A stretch of 64,000 bases of DNA from Zizania palustris (GCA_019279435.1 JAAALK010000086.1:4154001-4218000), one strand, 5' to 3'. Positions 40,050 through 52,433 are shown, counted from the first letter of the stretch. Translations and numbers: made by a program. The notes: generated by a model from the sequence alone, not told the origin.

Positions 40050-41182
40050 TTATCTATCTAACTAATCTACCTAGGAAATAGGAGATTAGATTAGAACTTA
40101 CCTGCTGTAAAAAATCCTCCGTTTACGTCGTGCCCATCGCAGAAGATCCGGGCGCCTTGATCTCCTCCAAGCCTGCTGCCGTGCGTCGACGTTGTTGCGT
40201 CTTCACGCGAAAAAACTATCACCGTGCTGTAGCGCCTCGGGACTCCTGCCGCCGCTCCTGGAGGACCCCACGCGATGGAAAAAAAAGAGGGCAAAAGCAA
40301 TCTGCTGCGTGGGACCCAGCCAAGAAATTCACGCCGGTCGTGAGCACTTGCGTGGGGCCCGCCGTGAAGATATTCACGCCGCTGCAGCTCTTCCCTGTCG
40401 TGTGCGTGCAGATCAGCCTTCCCAGCCATAGGCTAGCTGCAGCGCTAGGCTGCCGCCGGCTAGCTACCGCGGCGCGTGCTCCTGCAGGCGATAAAACACG
40501 CCGGCTTTGATTCGTGTGAGATCACCGGCGGCAAAAATCTTTCGACAAAAAAAACTTTCGGTGGAACACTAAAAACCGAATAGGAAAAAATGGACTGTAG
40601 ATTGATTTGTGAAAAGAACAGTCATCTATCCCTAGGGGGGATAGGGGTCTATTTATAGGCGACTCCTAATACATGAAAAGACTAATTTACCCCTAGGGTA
40701 AATTAAACTAACTCTAAAATAAATTTCGAAAATTACTAAAATAATCTTAGAAAAATCACCTGACTCAAATAAAAATATTCTAAACTTAAAAACTAAATAT
40801 TAATACCCTAAAAACGAATTAATCATAGGTTGTCAGTTTTGCGCCCAAACTGACAAAGCGTCCACCGTCTTCGCACCGGGTACCCGGATTGGGCCAACCC
40901 GACCCCACAGCTTCCTCAGCCCAGCAATCGCTCGCCGCCCGTGTACCTGAGTCAAACCCAGTCAACAGACCGGTGGATCATCTGCCGCTCCTAGCCATGT
41001 ACCCGGATTGGGCCAGCCCGACTCCGCGGCTCCTCTGCCCGGCCGTCGCTCACTGCCCGTGTACTTGAGTCACATGCGCCTCAGACTCGGTAGGTCTTCA
41101 TCTCTCCCTTCCTTTGATTTCCGTTGACAATCACTCATCACATCTAGAATATCAAAACCATATTCTTCAACATGGTTTCTCA

Positions 41183-41554
41183 GTCATGATGACCTTCGGC
41201 TTGAAGAATGCCGGAGCAACTTACTAGAGGGCCATGAAATACATTTTCCATGACTTGATCGGCCTATTGGTGGAAATATATATAGACGACGCCGTGGTAA
41301 AATCAAGTAATAGTCAAGACCATGTGGCCGATCTACATCAAGTTCCGGAGAGAGCCAAGAAATATGGGCTAAAGATGAATCCTGAGAAGTGTGATTTTGG
41401 TGTATCGTCGGGGAAGTTTCTAGACTTTATTGTGCATGAAAGAGGGATTGAGATAAGCTAGTAGAGTATTGAGGCAATTAAGAACACCCAACCCCCTATG
41501 ATAAAACCAAATTGCACTCACTGATCGGGAAGAGAAATTTTCTTAGGAGATCCA
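41183..41554 (+). pseudogene. Reverse transcriptase of element B, second part
   Basis: After the second GTCAT copy the sequence reads MTFGLKNAGATY and a stop, then the frame 41234-41461: MKYIFHDLIGLLVEIYIDDA with the YIDD catalytic motif, GLKMNPEKCDFGV and HERGIEIS. It ends at copia A (41555). The next part of the same protein is at 49253. Confidence 0.88.
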
Positions 41555-42352
41555 TGAAGGAAATGCCCAAGAAAACTCTGTGTATTGGAAGTTCCGATTA
41601 TTTTCTGGTCTCGAGTCAAAGAACAAATGTTGCTTCAGAAGTTCTGATATGGTATCAGAAGTTCTGACGAGCTGAAAGTTCTGATTTGGAACCAGGGAAT
41701 TTTATACTGATCGGAAGTTCTGATATGGTATCGAAAGTTCTGAGGTGGGCGAAAACAAATTGGATCTGTTGCACATCGTACTTTATCGGGAGACCTAAAA
41801 TACCCTATTGGAAGTTACGATCCAGGATTGGTAGTTCCGACTTGGGCGAATATATTGGATCTGTTACAATTTTGAGGGTTTCGAGATGAGCACGACTAGA
41901 GGGCTATCAGCCCTATAAAAGGAGAGGAGGACGTCTTGGAACGGGGAATAAGCCTAGATTAGACCTAGCCACCAAAGACTCCTCTCCTCCCTTTCTTGAT
42001 CTCAATCATTAAGGTCAAGGATCCTCGTCTCTCACCTGCAGTGCTAGCACGCTACTGTGGGAGGTACTCCATCCCTATACGTGTGGACTCTATGGAGGCG
42101 TTTCTCCAAAAGTGACGCTCGTGGACATCTTCATGCGAACGACTACGTCGTCTTTATCGATCGGATCGGCGAGTGATGATAAGGATGGTAGCGAGGATAG
42201 GCTTAACACACTACTTTGACATCTTCTTCCGCCGCTCCTAGCGCGTCTCATGCTAGAAGGTAACGATCCATGATCTCGCACGCGCATGAGTCTTGGGCTT
42301 AGGGCGAAAATTTTGAATTTGCCGGTTAGCGTAGCTCCCCTATTCTCCAACA
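41555..42352 (+). repeat. 5' LTR of copia A
   Basis: 798 bp, from TGAAGGAAATGCCC to TTCTCCAACA. The first 300 bases carry about ten copies of a GGAAGTTC(T/C)GAT-like motif. It matches 48434-49252 with many substitutions. Confidence 0.88.
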
Positions 42353-42353
42353 G

Positions 42354-42365
42354 TGGTATCAAAGA
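42354..42365 (+). promoter_or_regulatory. Primer binding site of copia A
   Basis: TGGTATCAAAGA one base after the LTR. The TGGTATCA start matches the initiator Met-tRNA primer site used by most copia elements. Confidence 0.78.
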
Positions 42366-42439
42366 CTACGTGCGTAGTGTTCGATCTAGATCCCTCATGT
42401 ATGGAGATACATGGTGGAAAAATAGATTAGATTTGTTTT

Positions 42440-42650
42440 TGTCCGCGGTAAATCGGAAGTTCCGTATTGATCAGAAGTTTTGATGGCGGATCAGAAGTGC
42501 CGATAGTGATCGGATGTTCTGATATCAAATAATGATTCGATACAGAATGTAATTGTTGCGGTCCAGGATTCCGATATTGATTGGAAGTTCCAGGAATCGA
42601 AAGTTCCGATGCCATATCGAAAGTTTCGACCCACGCAAATTTTAAATTCC
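42440..42650 (+). repeat. Short motif cluster in the copia A leader
   Basis: About eight more GGAAGTTCCGAT-like copies (for example at 42457, 42540-42600) lie downstream of the primer site, outside the LTR. The rest of 42650-43548 shows no gene; it is the leader of the element. Confidence 0.75.
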
Positions 42651-43548
42651 GAGCCTATTGAGTCGGTTTTTTTAGATCCAGAATCCAGTCACTTGTAGAT
42701 TTCTCGCCTAACTTTGTTTTGCAGAGAATGATGTGACTAGCATGGTATTGTATAAATGTGATGTATGAGATCCATGCAATGAATGTAAATTAAACATGGC
42801 TTGTGTGTCATGGTTATTTACAGCCCAAGGCTGATGTGAAATTTATTACAGCTTGCATGTCGTTTCTGCGGTGCTTCGGCCCATGTAATTAGTATGGACT
42901 ATGTGAGATGGGCTAGTACTCTTCATGGAGGCTGGGAGCACACACTCAATGATGAGAGCCAAGGAGATGGAGATCACCATTTGAAGAGGGACATGATATG
43001 TCATAGTTAATATGATTGCATGTGATGAATGTTCCTGTTACACTATTCTTGCATGTTTCATGTACGCTAGAGACATTACCATGCTAGAATATTTTTCCCT
43101 CAAAAAATTAAGTATTGATGCTCTTCCCAATAGCTGCACCCAACTAGGTTCGTGCTCATCGATAGTGGGTCTGCCAAAGTAGGATGTTATCTTTTATCTC
43201 AACCAGTTGGGGCGGAAGTCGGACTTCTGCACGTATAGTATTGGTTCACTTGACAAGGCTATCAAAACGGTTTTGGGTCTGGAAGCATAGGAGTTGGGGT
43301 CGAGCATTGGATGCTTCTTCAACGATAAGAGTCACATACAATGTGATTAGCAAGGAGTTGCCTACCTATGTCAACTAGCTTCTAGCAGTGATGCCAAAGC
43401 TCACTAGGAGATAGTGTGACCATGGATCTTGCGCCACTATTAGTCATTAGAGGGAAAGTGACTTGGTTTAAAATAGTGGAACATCTTTGATTGGATAGAA
43501 TATAAACATTGCATAGTGCTAAACCTTGTATTTAATCTTTTGTAGATC

Positions 43549-44839
43549 ATGACACCTACTACTTCTACTGTTAAGAGCACTCCAGTTTTTAATTTGCGAT
43601 CTATTCTTGAACGTGAGAAATTATCTGGAAAAAACTTTATGGATTGGTATCGAAGTTTGAGAATCGTTCTTAAACAATAGAAAAAGGATTGTGTTTTGGA
43701 GGAAACACACCCTGATGAACCAGGAGAGGATGCATCTGCAGCAGACAAGCATGCTTATGATAATCAGCTAGTGATTCTGTGGATGTCAGCTATCTAATTC
43801 TTTTCTACATGTCCTCTGAGTTTCAGAAACAATATGAGAAACATGATGCTTACGATATGATCATGGGCCTTTAGGGCATGTTTCAGAACCAAGCAAGGGC
43901 TGAGAGATATAATGTGTCTAAAGCCTTGTTTGGAAGTAGGCTGGCTAAAGGGAACCCTGTGAGTTCTCATGTGATCAGGATGATTGGTTACACTCAAACT
44001 CTAGAGAGACTGGGCCCCCACTGGATCCATACCTAGCTATTGATGTCATTCTCTAGTTGCTCCCATCGAGCTTTGAGTCGTTCATCATGAATTATAACAT
44101 GGTTGGACTAGAGAAGACACTAGATGAGTTGCATGGGATGCTTAAAACTGCCGAAGAGAGTATCAAGAAGTCTGTAAATCAAGTGTTGATGGGTCAGAAG
44201 GAGGGCAAACAAAGAAAGAGGAAGGGCAAGGCTAAGCCTACAGATTCGATCTCTAGTGCGAAGTCTAAACCAGCTAGAAAGGCCAAGTCGAGTCCTGCTA
44301 ACTCTGATGTGTGCCACCACTGCTACAAGCCAGGGCATTGGAAGCGCAATTGCAAGGTATATCTGGAAGAGAAGAAGAACAAGAAGGGAAGTACGACTTC
44401 CGCTTCAGGTATTAATGTTATTGAAATTAATCTTGCTACTCATCCAAATGATTCATGGGTATTTGATACCGAATCGATGATTCATACTTGCAAATCGTTG
44501 CATGGGATGAGTAGAGTTAGAAATTGTGCAAGTGGCGAGTTGTATGTCCGTGTTGGGAATGGTGCAAAGATTGTGGCGTTGGTCGTCGGCTCTTATTCAC
44601 TATCGCTACCATCAGGACTAGTTTTGTATTTGCATAATTGTTATTTCATTGCCGACTTAGGCAGAAACATTATCTCTTCTTCATGTTTAGAGGAAGATGG
44701 TTTTGAATTCATAATAAAAAATAAGAGTTGTTCAATATTTTCGAATGGCATGCTCCATGGTGTTTGTGAATTAGTGGATGTATTATATATTCTAAGTCTT
44801 GATGATGCACATGTTTATAACATTAGTACTAAGAAATAA
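43549..44839 (+). pseudogene. gag and protease of copia A
   Basis: Gag begins at the ATG at 43549 (MTPTTSTVKSTPVFNLRSIL, then GKNFMDWYRSLRIVLKQ), ends at a stop at 43678 and continues in other frames. From 44057 the frame is long: a basic linker, a zinc knuckle (CHHCYKPGHWKRNC, about residues 86-99) and a protease whose catalytic site reads WVFDTESMIHTC. The family motif is D-T-G-S; here glycine is glutamate (GAA from GGA). Confidence 0.85.
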
Positions 44840-44851
44840 TGACTCAATGAT

Positions 44852-45704
44852 TTGAATCCTACCTACGTCTGGCATTTTCATTTAGGTCATATAAATGAGA
44901 AGCGTGTGCAGAAGCTCCATAGTGATGGACTTTTGGAGTCATTTCATTTTAAATCATATGACACATGTGAGTCTTGCTTACTTGGCAAAATGACAAAGAT
45001 GTCTTTCACTAGACAAAGTGAGAGGGTGAGTGAGCTATGGGCCATAGTACATACTGATGTGTGTGGTCCAATGAGTCACACAGCTAGGAAGGGCTTTCAG
45101 TACTTTATCACATTTACCGACGACTTTAGTAGATATGGCTATGTCTACTCGATGAGGAATAAGTGGGAATCCTTCAAAAAGTTCAAGGAGTTCCAGAATG
45201 AAGTACAAAATCATACGGGCAAGACACTTAAATTTCTACGATCTGATCGTGGGGGTTAATATTTGCCATGAGTTTAGTGATCATCAGAAGTAGTGTGGAA
45301 TTCTTCCTCAGCTGACTCCACCCGGCACACCCCAATGGAATGGGGTGTCCGAGTGGAGAAACCACACTTTGTTGGACATGGTACGGTCCATGATGAGTCA
45401 CACTGATCTTCCATTATCCTTTTAGACTCACGCTCTAGAAACTGCAGCTTTCACGATTAACAGAGTTCCATTTAAGTCAATAGAGAAGACGCCATATGAG
45501 ATGTGGTCTGGGAGGCATCCTAGTTTGTCTTTTCTAAAGATTTGGGGATGTGAGACGTATGTCAAACATATGACGTCTGACAAGCTCAGTCCTAAGTCTA
45601 ACAAGTGCTTCTTTGTGGGGTATCCTAGGGAAACCAAAGGATACTATTTCTATAATAGAGAGGAGGGCAAAGTGTTTGTCGCTCGAAATGGTGTATTCCT
45701 TTAG
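44852..45704 (+). pseudogene. Integrase of copia A
   Basis: The frame 44852-45259 contains the GAG-pre-integrase zinc block (FHLGHINEKRVQ, then CESCLLGKMTK) and the start of the core (IVHTDVCGPMSH, RSDRGG). A stop interrupts it at 45258. The core continues with WNGVSEWRNHTLLDMVRS in another frame near 45335, and the C-terminal part is at 45501-45704 (MWSGRHPSLSFLKIWGCETY). Confidence 0.85.
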
Positions 45705-46059
45705 AAAGAGTTTCTCTCAAAATGAGTTAGTGGGTGGACGGGGCATCTCGAATAGGTTCGAGAGCCATTAGAAAGAGTTCCAGATCCCACTGAACAACAA
45801 CAGGATGAGCGAAGTGTTGCAGAGCCTATTGTACTTGTGCCATCCCCACGAAGGTCTGGGAGAGTAGTACATACGCCAGAGAGGTACATGTTCTTGACCG
45901 CTGGGCATTGTGATGTGTTGTTGTTGGACAACGATGAGCCCAAGACCTATGCAGAAGAAGTGATGGGACTAGACTCTGAGAATGGCTTGGAGCCATTGGA
46001 TCTGAGTTGGAGTCCATGTGCGAGAACCAAGTTTGTAACTTGGTTGATCCACCCGATGG

Positions 46060-46980
46060 TGTAAAAACTATTGAATGTAAATGCATCTTCAATAAAAATA
46101 TAGACGTTGATGGAAATGTTCACATCTATAAGGTACGATTGGTAGCGAAAGGTTTCAGATAGATTCAAGGTGTTGATTATGATGAAACGTTTTTGCCGTC
46201 ACCATGCTTAAGTCTATTTGGATCGTCCTAGCTATTGCTGCATTTTATGATTGTGAGATATTGCAAATGGATGTCAAGACGACTTTCCTGAATGGAAACC
46301 TAAGTGACGATGTGTACATGACATAGCCTGAAGGTCTTGACGGTCTGGAAAATGCTAGGAAAGTTTGCAAGTTGCTAAGGTCCATTTATGGATTGAAGCA
46401 AGCTTCTCGGAGTTGGAATCTTCACTTAGATGAGGTTGTCAAAGGGTTTGGTTTCATCAAGAACAAAGAAGAGCCTTGTGTCTACAAAAGACTAGTGGGA
46501 GCTCACTCGTATTTCTGGTCTTATAAGTGGATGACATATTGTTGATCGAAAATGACATTATTCTCTTGAATGCTGTCAAGACTTCATTGAAAAACAGTTT
46601 CTCGATGAAAGATCTTGGAGAGGTAGCATACATTCTGGGCATAAAGATCTATAGAGATAGATCAAAATGGTTAATTGGATTAAGCCAAAGTAAGTACATT
46701 GACAAGGTTTTAAAACGGTTCAAAATGCAGAATTCTAAGAAGGGTTTTTTTGCCAATGTCACATGGTATTTCTCTTAGTAAGACTCAGTGTGTTGCGACA
46801 CCTGATGAGCTAGAGAAGATGAGTGTGATCCCTTATGCCTCCGCAATTGGATCCATCTTGTATGTCATGTTGTGTACACGCCTAGATGTGTCATATGCTC
46901 TAAGTGTTACGAGAAGGTACCAATCAAACCCGGGTGAAAGTCATTGGGCTGTAGTAAAGAGTATCCTCAAGTACTTGTGA
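46060..46980 (+). pseudogene. Reverse transcriptase of copia A with lost YVDD tyrosine
   Basis: Block by block: VRLVAKGF near 46135, ILQMDVKTTFLNGNL at 46259-46303, IYGLKQASRSWN near 46385-46420. In the catalytic motif Y-V-D-D the tyrosine codon is a stop (TAA, 46524-46526) followed by GTG GAT GAC. The frame then reads to 46778 (FSMKDLGEVAYILGIKIYRD) and on in 46750-46980 (VIPYASAIGSILYVMLCTR). Frame breaks show decay. Confidence 0.87.
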
Positions 46981-46992
46981 AGGACTGAGGAA

Positions 46993-47505
46993 ATGTTCCT
47001 AGTGCACGGTGGTGAAGACGAGCTCGTTGTAAGTGGTTACACCGATGCTAGCTTTCAGACCGATAAAGATGATTCTCGATCGCAATCTAGCTTTGTGTTC
47101 TACCTCAATGGAGGCGCAGTGAGTTGGAAGAGTTCCAAGCAAGAGACGGTGGCCGATTCTACAACAGAAGCTAAGTATATCGCCGCTTCAGAAGCTGCGA
47201 AGGAGGCCATTTGGATCAAAAAGTTTGTTTCCGAGCTGGGTGTTGTTCCTAGTGCATCTAGTCTAGTGGACCTCTACTGTGATAATAGTGGTGCCATTGC
47301 GCAAGACAAGGAGCCTAGATCACACCAGAAATCAAAAGATATACTTTAGCAATATCACCTGATCCACGAGATCATTGAGACAGGTGATGTGAAGATTTGC
47401 AAGGTGCACACAGATTTGAACATGGCGTATTCGTTGACGAAGCCTCTTCCACAGCCCAAGCATGAGGCACATATGAGCTCCATGGGTATTAGATACTTGC
47501 GTGAG
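46993..47505 (+). pseudogene. RNase H of copia A
   Basis: Copia RNase H: SGYTDASFQTDKDDSRSQS, GGAVSWKSSKQETVADSTTE, AKYIAASEAAKEAIW and DLYCDNSGAIAQDKEP. The acidic residues of the active site (TDAS, TTEAKY, CDNSGA) are present. A stop at 47347 interrupts the end, which goes on to about 47505 (KPLPQPKHEAHM). Confidence 0.88.
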
Positions 47506-48433
47506 TGAGTCATGTGTTTGTGGAAGATGCTAGTAGAGTCTATGCTAATGTATGAGGATAATTGTTATCTTGTTCCTTGAATAAATGTCGTTTGCATTTA
47601 ATTAATGAGTATGACTTTTTATGTGAAACTATTTGCTTTATGACGATGTTGTTCAAAAGGGTCCCTAATCTTATCATCATGTGGGACAGTGATAATACAT
47701 GGATTAGCACATCTGACTGATTGATGATTGTCATTCACTGATCATAGACATAGAGATGTCAAATCAGTGATGTGGACACATGTTGGTGAACATGGTGTTG
47801 GATAGACCCATTTGAGATACTGCTGGGATTGTTATTGTAATGTGCCATCAGTTGTCATCTCAAATGGTGTACCTGCAGAGTCCTTGGACTTGAGATCGTC
47901 ATTTGATTCTAGAATGTGTAGTGACACACTTAGATGCTTCCTAACGCTATTTCGTAACTTGGTAGTAATAAGGGTTGTTTTCAGGTGTGTTATGAAACAT
48001 GTATTGGAATGTGAGTAGTCAAGATGGAATTTACCCCTCCTAATAACTAGAGAGTCATATTTGGGCCCCTCGAGATATTGGATTGAAAAAGTGCATGGCC
48101 ATGCCACTATGACTAAAGAGTTAGTCATGATTTGAATCTGATACTTGATCGAGTGAAATGTCAAGCTAACCAACAAGGGTGGCACGTATCTCAACTTGCG
48201 ATTGACTGACGGCGTGTGGTAAAGGGACTAGTGCTTGCGTATTTCAAGGTTCAGTGAAAATTGGTTTTGTATGCCTTCGGGGGTCAATATGTGTTGCTAG
48301 GTACAACTATTGATCAGTGAGTCGGAAACGGTTTCCGGCGAATAGCCGTTAGTGTATGAACCTATCGGGTCACACACTTAAGGGTATGGATTTAGAAACA
48401 TGCAAAGAATTGGTTCTTCTGCAAGTGGGAGAT
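47506..48433 (+). other. 3' non-coding part and polypurine tract of copia A
   Basis: No gene is visible in these 930 bases. The last bases (GCAAGTGGGAGAT, 48421-48433) form a purine tract directly before the 3' LTR. Confidence 0.65.
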
Positions 48434-49252
48434 TGAAGGATATGCCCAAGAAAATTTCGTGTATCGGAAGTTCCAATAGGTAGTATCGGAAGTTCTGATT
48501 ATTTTATGGTCTCGAGTTAGAGAGAAAATTTGCTTCGGAAGTTCTGATATGGTATCGGAAGTTTCGACGAGCGGAAGTTCCGATTTGGAAACAGGGAATT
48601 TTGTACTTATCAGAAGTTCGATATGGTATTGGAAGTTCCGAGGTGGGCGAAAATAGATTGGATCTATTGCACGTCGTACTATATTGGGAGACCTAAAATA
48701 CCCTGTTGGAAGTTCCGATCTAGGATCAGAAGTTCCGATGTGGGCGAACATATTGGATCTGTTATAGTTTTGAGGGTTTTTAGATGAGCATGACTAGGGG
48801 CTATCAGCCCTATAAAAGGAGTGGAGGAGGACGTCTTGGAACGGGGAATAAGCCTAGATTAGACCTAGCCACCAAAGGCTCCTCTCCTCCCTTTCTTGAT
48901 ATCAATCTTTGAGGTCAAGGATCCCCGTCTCTCACGTACAGTGCTAGCACGCTGTCGTGGGAGGTACTCTATCCTTGTACGTGTGGACTCCGTGGAGGTG
49001 TTGCTCCAACAACGACGCTCGTGGACATCTTCATGTGAATGACTACGTCGTCTTCATCAATCAGATCGGCGAGGGACGACAAGGACGATAGCAAGGATAG
49101 GCTTGATGTGGTACTCCGACATCTTCTTCCGCTGCACCTAGCGCATATTGTGCTAGAAGGTAACGATCCATGATCTCGCACGCGCATGAGTCTTGGGCTT
49201 AGGGAAAATATTTTAAATTTGCCGGCTAGCGTAGCTCCCCTATTCCCCAACA
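48434..49252 (+). repeat. 3' LTR of copia A
   Basis: 819 bp, TGAAGGATATGCCC to TTCCCCAACA. It has the same motif cluster near its start as the 5' LTR. Confidence 0.88.
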
Positions 49253-50121
49253 ATTCATAGCTGGTCTTTCAAGAAAAATAGAGTCGTTTACTCCACTATT
49301 GAAGTTGAAGCCTGACCAAAAATTCATATAGCGAGAAAAGCAGCAGACGGCGTTTGACGATATTAAGGAATACCTAGCTTCACCGCCAGTGCTGATGCTG
49401 CCAAAGAAAGAGATTCCATTCAGGTTATATTTGTTAACCGATGATGAAACCATCGAGTCGTTCCTGGTACAGGAGATTGATAAAAAGGAGAGTGTAATTT
49501 TCTATCTCAGTAGAAGGCTACTGGACGTCGAGACCCGATATCATGTGGTGGTAAATCTTTGTATATGCCTATACTTCTCATGCACCAAACTAAGCCACTA
49601 CCTGCTAGCATCAGAATGCATGGTTATATGTAAGGTCGTTGTCCTTAAGTATATGCTATCGACCCCAGTGTTGAAAGGGCGTATGGGAAAGCGGGTCCTT
49701 TCTCTCACTGAATTTGACCTCAAATATCAATCGGCTAAGGCAGTAAGGGACAAGCGATAGCCAATTTTATAGTCCAGCATAGAGATGAGGCAGTGATTCA
49801 TGTTGAGCTGACACCATGGACCTTATTCTTTGTTGGATCAGTGTGTCGGCATGGATGTGGTATAGGCATGGTGATTGTTTACCCTTGGGGGCATCATTCA
49901 AATTTTCATATACCATCAGACCTTTCTCCACCAACAATCAAGGCGAATATGAAGAAGTATTGAAAGGGTTACAACTGTTGGAAGATGTGGACGCTGATAC
50001 AATAGAAATTTTTGGAGACTCTCTACTTGTGATGAGGCAGCTGTCAAACAAGTACGGGTGCAAAGATAGCATGCTGAAAGAATATCACGATCAATGTCAA
50101 GCCATAATGTCAAACTTCTGA
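49253..50121 (+). pseudogene. Two RNase H domains of element B
   Basis: The connection domain and first RNase H run from 49253 to about 49760 (FISGLSRKIESF, AFDDIKEYLASPPVLMLP, YLSRRLLDVETRYHVV, LSHYLLASECMV). The second, archaeal-like RNase H is at about 49800-50121 with STNNQGEYEEVLKGLQLL and EIFGDSLLVMRQLSNKY. The first 'D-G' motif of this second domain is degraded. Stops at 49346 and elsewhere break the frame. Confidence 0.85.
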
Positions 50122-51470
50122 AGCGTAACTCTTACTCATATCCCAAGGGAGCAGAACTTAGAAGCAAATGATTTGGCCCAAACGGTGTCGGGATATAAGC
50201 CGACGGCCAGGTCGTTCGAGGTGGAGATCGCGGAGATAGAGACCGATGACTAGAGGTATGATATCATTCAATATTTGAAAAATCCTTCGACATCGGCACC
50301 AAGAAAACTCAAATATCAAGCAACAAGATACATTCTGCTCAGAGAAGACTTGTAGCATAGGACGACCGATGGAGTTCTCCTCAAATGCATAAGTATCGAA
50401 GAAGCCAAGGTGGTGATGTTCGAGGTACATGATGGCATATGCGGGACACACCAGTCGGCCCAAAAAATGAAATAGTTGCTTTGGGGAGCAGGTTACTTTA
50501 GGCCGACTATGGTGGAGGACCGCATCAAATATTATAAGGGGTGCCAGGTCTGTCAGAGGTTTGGAGCTATTAAAAGGGAACCTACATCGGCAGTGAACCC
50601 GATAATCAATCCCTGGCCCTTTATGCGGTGGGGCATCGACATGATCGGCCAAATATACCCAGCATCAAGTAAAGGACATAAATTCATATTGGCAGCTACT
50701 GATTATTTCACGAAATGGGTAGAGGAAGTTCCACTAAAAAGGGTTACTTCTGCCGATGCCATTGAGTTCATCAAAGAACATATAATATATCGGTTCGGGA
50801 TTCTACAGACCATCACCATAGATCAAGGGACAATCTTCACATCAGAGGAGTTCCAGCAATTCACAGCCGATATGGGAATCGAGCTCTTAAATTCATCGCC
50901 ATATTATGCACAGGCTAATGGTCAGGATGAAGCATCCAATAAGAGTTTGATCAAGTTAATAAAGTGCAAGATCAACGAGCAACCGAAGCATTGGCATCGG
51001 TCTTTGTTAGAAGCACTTTGGGCTTATCGGATGGCGTGACATGGATCTACTCAAGTATCACCATATCAGTTAGTCTATGGCCATGAAGCGTACTACCGTG
51101 GAAAAATAATATCGGTTCAGGAAGAATTACAATATAGGACCAACTCACAGCCAATGATTATTATAATTTAATGATGAATGGCTTAGATGATCTAGCACAG
51201 GTCCAATTAAGAGCCCTCGAGAAGATTGAAGAGAACAAAGCAAGGGTTGCCAGGTTTTACAACAATCAATTGGTGCCCAAGTCATTTGAGCAAGGAGAAC
51301 TCGTGTGGAAACTTATCCTACCGATCGGGTCTAAGGATAATCGGTTCGGTAAGTGGTCGTCTAATTGGGAAGGACCGTTTTGAATACATCGAGTGGTGCA
51401 TGGAAACGTCTATCTGCTCGGAGGATTAGACGGAGAAGTGTTCGGAAAATCTTTGAACGGAAAGTACTTG
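50122..51470 (+). pseudogene. Integrase of element B
   Basis: The zinc-binding part starts near 50420 (VHDGICGTHQSAQKM) and continues in frame 50476-51039 with YYKGCQVCQRFG, MRWGIDMIGQIYPAS, ATDYFTKWVEEV, TIDQGTIFTSEEFQQF and SPYYAQANGQDEASNK. All three catalytic acidic residues appear to be kept. The C-terminal part at 51171-51383 has RVARFYNNQLVPKSF and LVWKLILPIG. A stop near 50472 and one near 51040 break it. Confidence 0.87.
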
Positions 51471-52433
51471 AAGAAATATTTTCCAAGTGTTTGGATAAAT
51501 GCCTAAAGATCTACATGCAAAATATCTGATACCGATGGTATCGCCTTTAGACGGCTGATGCCGAAGCATCGCCCTTCGGTACAAAAACTCAAGACCAAAG
51601 AAAGGGATCAATGACAATATATTACACATGTATAGTGTTTTAGGTTAAAGTCAAAGAACCTACATGAAGTTTAAACAAGAGTGCGATGAATGGCCTCGAG
51701 GCAATCTTCATCCGGACCCCATCCAGCCTTGAGGCCAGTTCAGCTTCCTCCACCCACAGCTAGTTGAGCTCTAATGACGTGGCCAACGACTCGCTCTAAA
51801 TGCAATCCAGAAGGGTACCTTCGGTGAGCACCGCCTCATCATGGATCTTAATCACCTCCCGCTGTGATGCACAAATAGCGCAATCGACCATTTGTTTCAG
51901 TGCCCGCTACACAACCGGCCGATAGAACTCTAGGTATGCGGCCGGCGTAAGGGCGTCGACCAACTCTAGGGAGAGGCAGTCAAGGATGTCATTAAAGTGC
52001 CCCTTATCGGCTCCAAGTCATTGACCAGGACATACATCAGATCCTCTAGGCGGTGCAGTAGGTCTGATAGAACCCCTTTCACTTCAGGAGGCAGCTGACG
52101 CATAGCAGACGAAGGGGCACCGATGACTTCTTCGTCTTCAAGATACAACCCGATATCAAAAGGGATTTGTCTGACGAAGGACTGAAAGAAGAAAGAAGGT
52201 TAAATATGAGCCAACCACATGATAATAATAAGTACAAGAGTGCTTACGTCAGTAGGCCTAGTAGGGGCAGCTGATCGCAGAGCACTGTCGGCAGAAGAAG
52301 TGGTGGTGTTTTCCTCCGTTGCACCCACCAGAAGGTTGTGTGACCCCTCTTCTTCAAGATTTCCCTAAGGGGTAGATGAGTCTGTGGTGTCTAACATCAG
52401 CTGCATGTAAGGCCGACTGCATTTAAGGCCGGT
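51471..52433 (+). other. 3' region of element B before the insertion of element C
   Basis: No strong gene in these 960 bases. A weak minus-strand frame at 51966-52148 (LPPEVKGVLSDLLHRLEDLM) may be the remains of an antisense gene such as that in the young Tat element, but it is too short to tell. Confidence 0.4.

Larger units (their letters stand above)
26616..41182. mobile_element. Solo LTR of a SIRE-like copia element, split by a CACTA element
   Basis: The left part (26616-27085) begins TGTAGGACCGAAAGTAGCGA; the right part (40050-41182) ends GGTTTCTCA. Together they total about 1.6 kb, close to the 1,642-bp LTR at 56611-58252, and match it in many blocks, e.g. the CCACCGTCTTCGCACCGGGT stretch near 40870 and 57930. 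A perfect GTCAT duplication flanks it (26611-26615 and 41183-41187). There is no internal coding region of a copia element, so this is a solo LTR left by recombination. It sits inside the reverse transcriptase of element B. Confidence 0.88.
41555..49252 (+). mobile_element. Ty1/copia element 'A', complete but decayed
   Basis: 7.7-kb copia element on the plus strand: 5' LTR 41555-42352, Met-tRNA-type primer site, gag, protease, integrase, reverse transcriptase, RNase H, polypurine tract and 3' LTR 48434-49252. The flanking five bases are ATCCA and ATTCA, one mismatch. The LTRs differ at many places, so it is much older than the Tat element at 5942. It sits in the reverse transcriptase to RNase H part of element B. 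I do not name a lineage with confidence. Confidence 0.9.
21675..52433 (+). mobile_element. Tat-type Ty3/gypsy element 'B', old and heavily nested
   Basis: Element B begins with a 1,126-bp LTR at 21675 and runs on the plus strand through gag, protease, and the first part of reverse transcriptase to 26615. Its reverse transcriptase resumes at 41183 after a solo LTR with a CACTA element inside it, is cut again by copia A at 41555-49252, and then continues through RNase H and integrase to about 51460. It is cut once more at 52434 by element C, so the 3' LTR is not in the window. All coding parts carry stops. The second RNase H and integrase style are those of the Tat lineage. Confidence 0.88.

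Noticed and set aside
40091..40510. Frames in the right part of the solo LTR
   Set aside because: They lie in a GC-rich part of an LTR and match no family; similar GC-rich LTR sequence at 57000-57500 also gives false frames.
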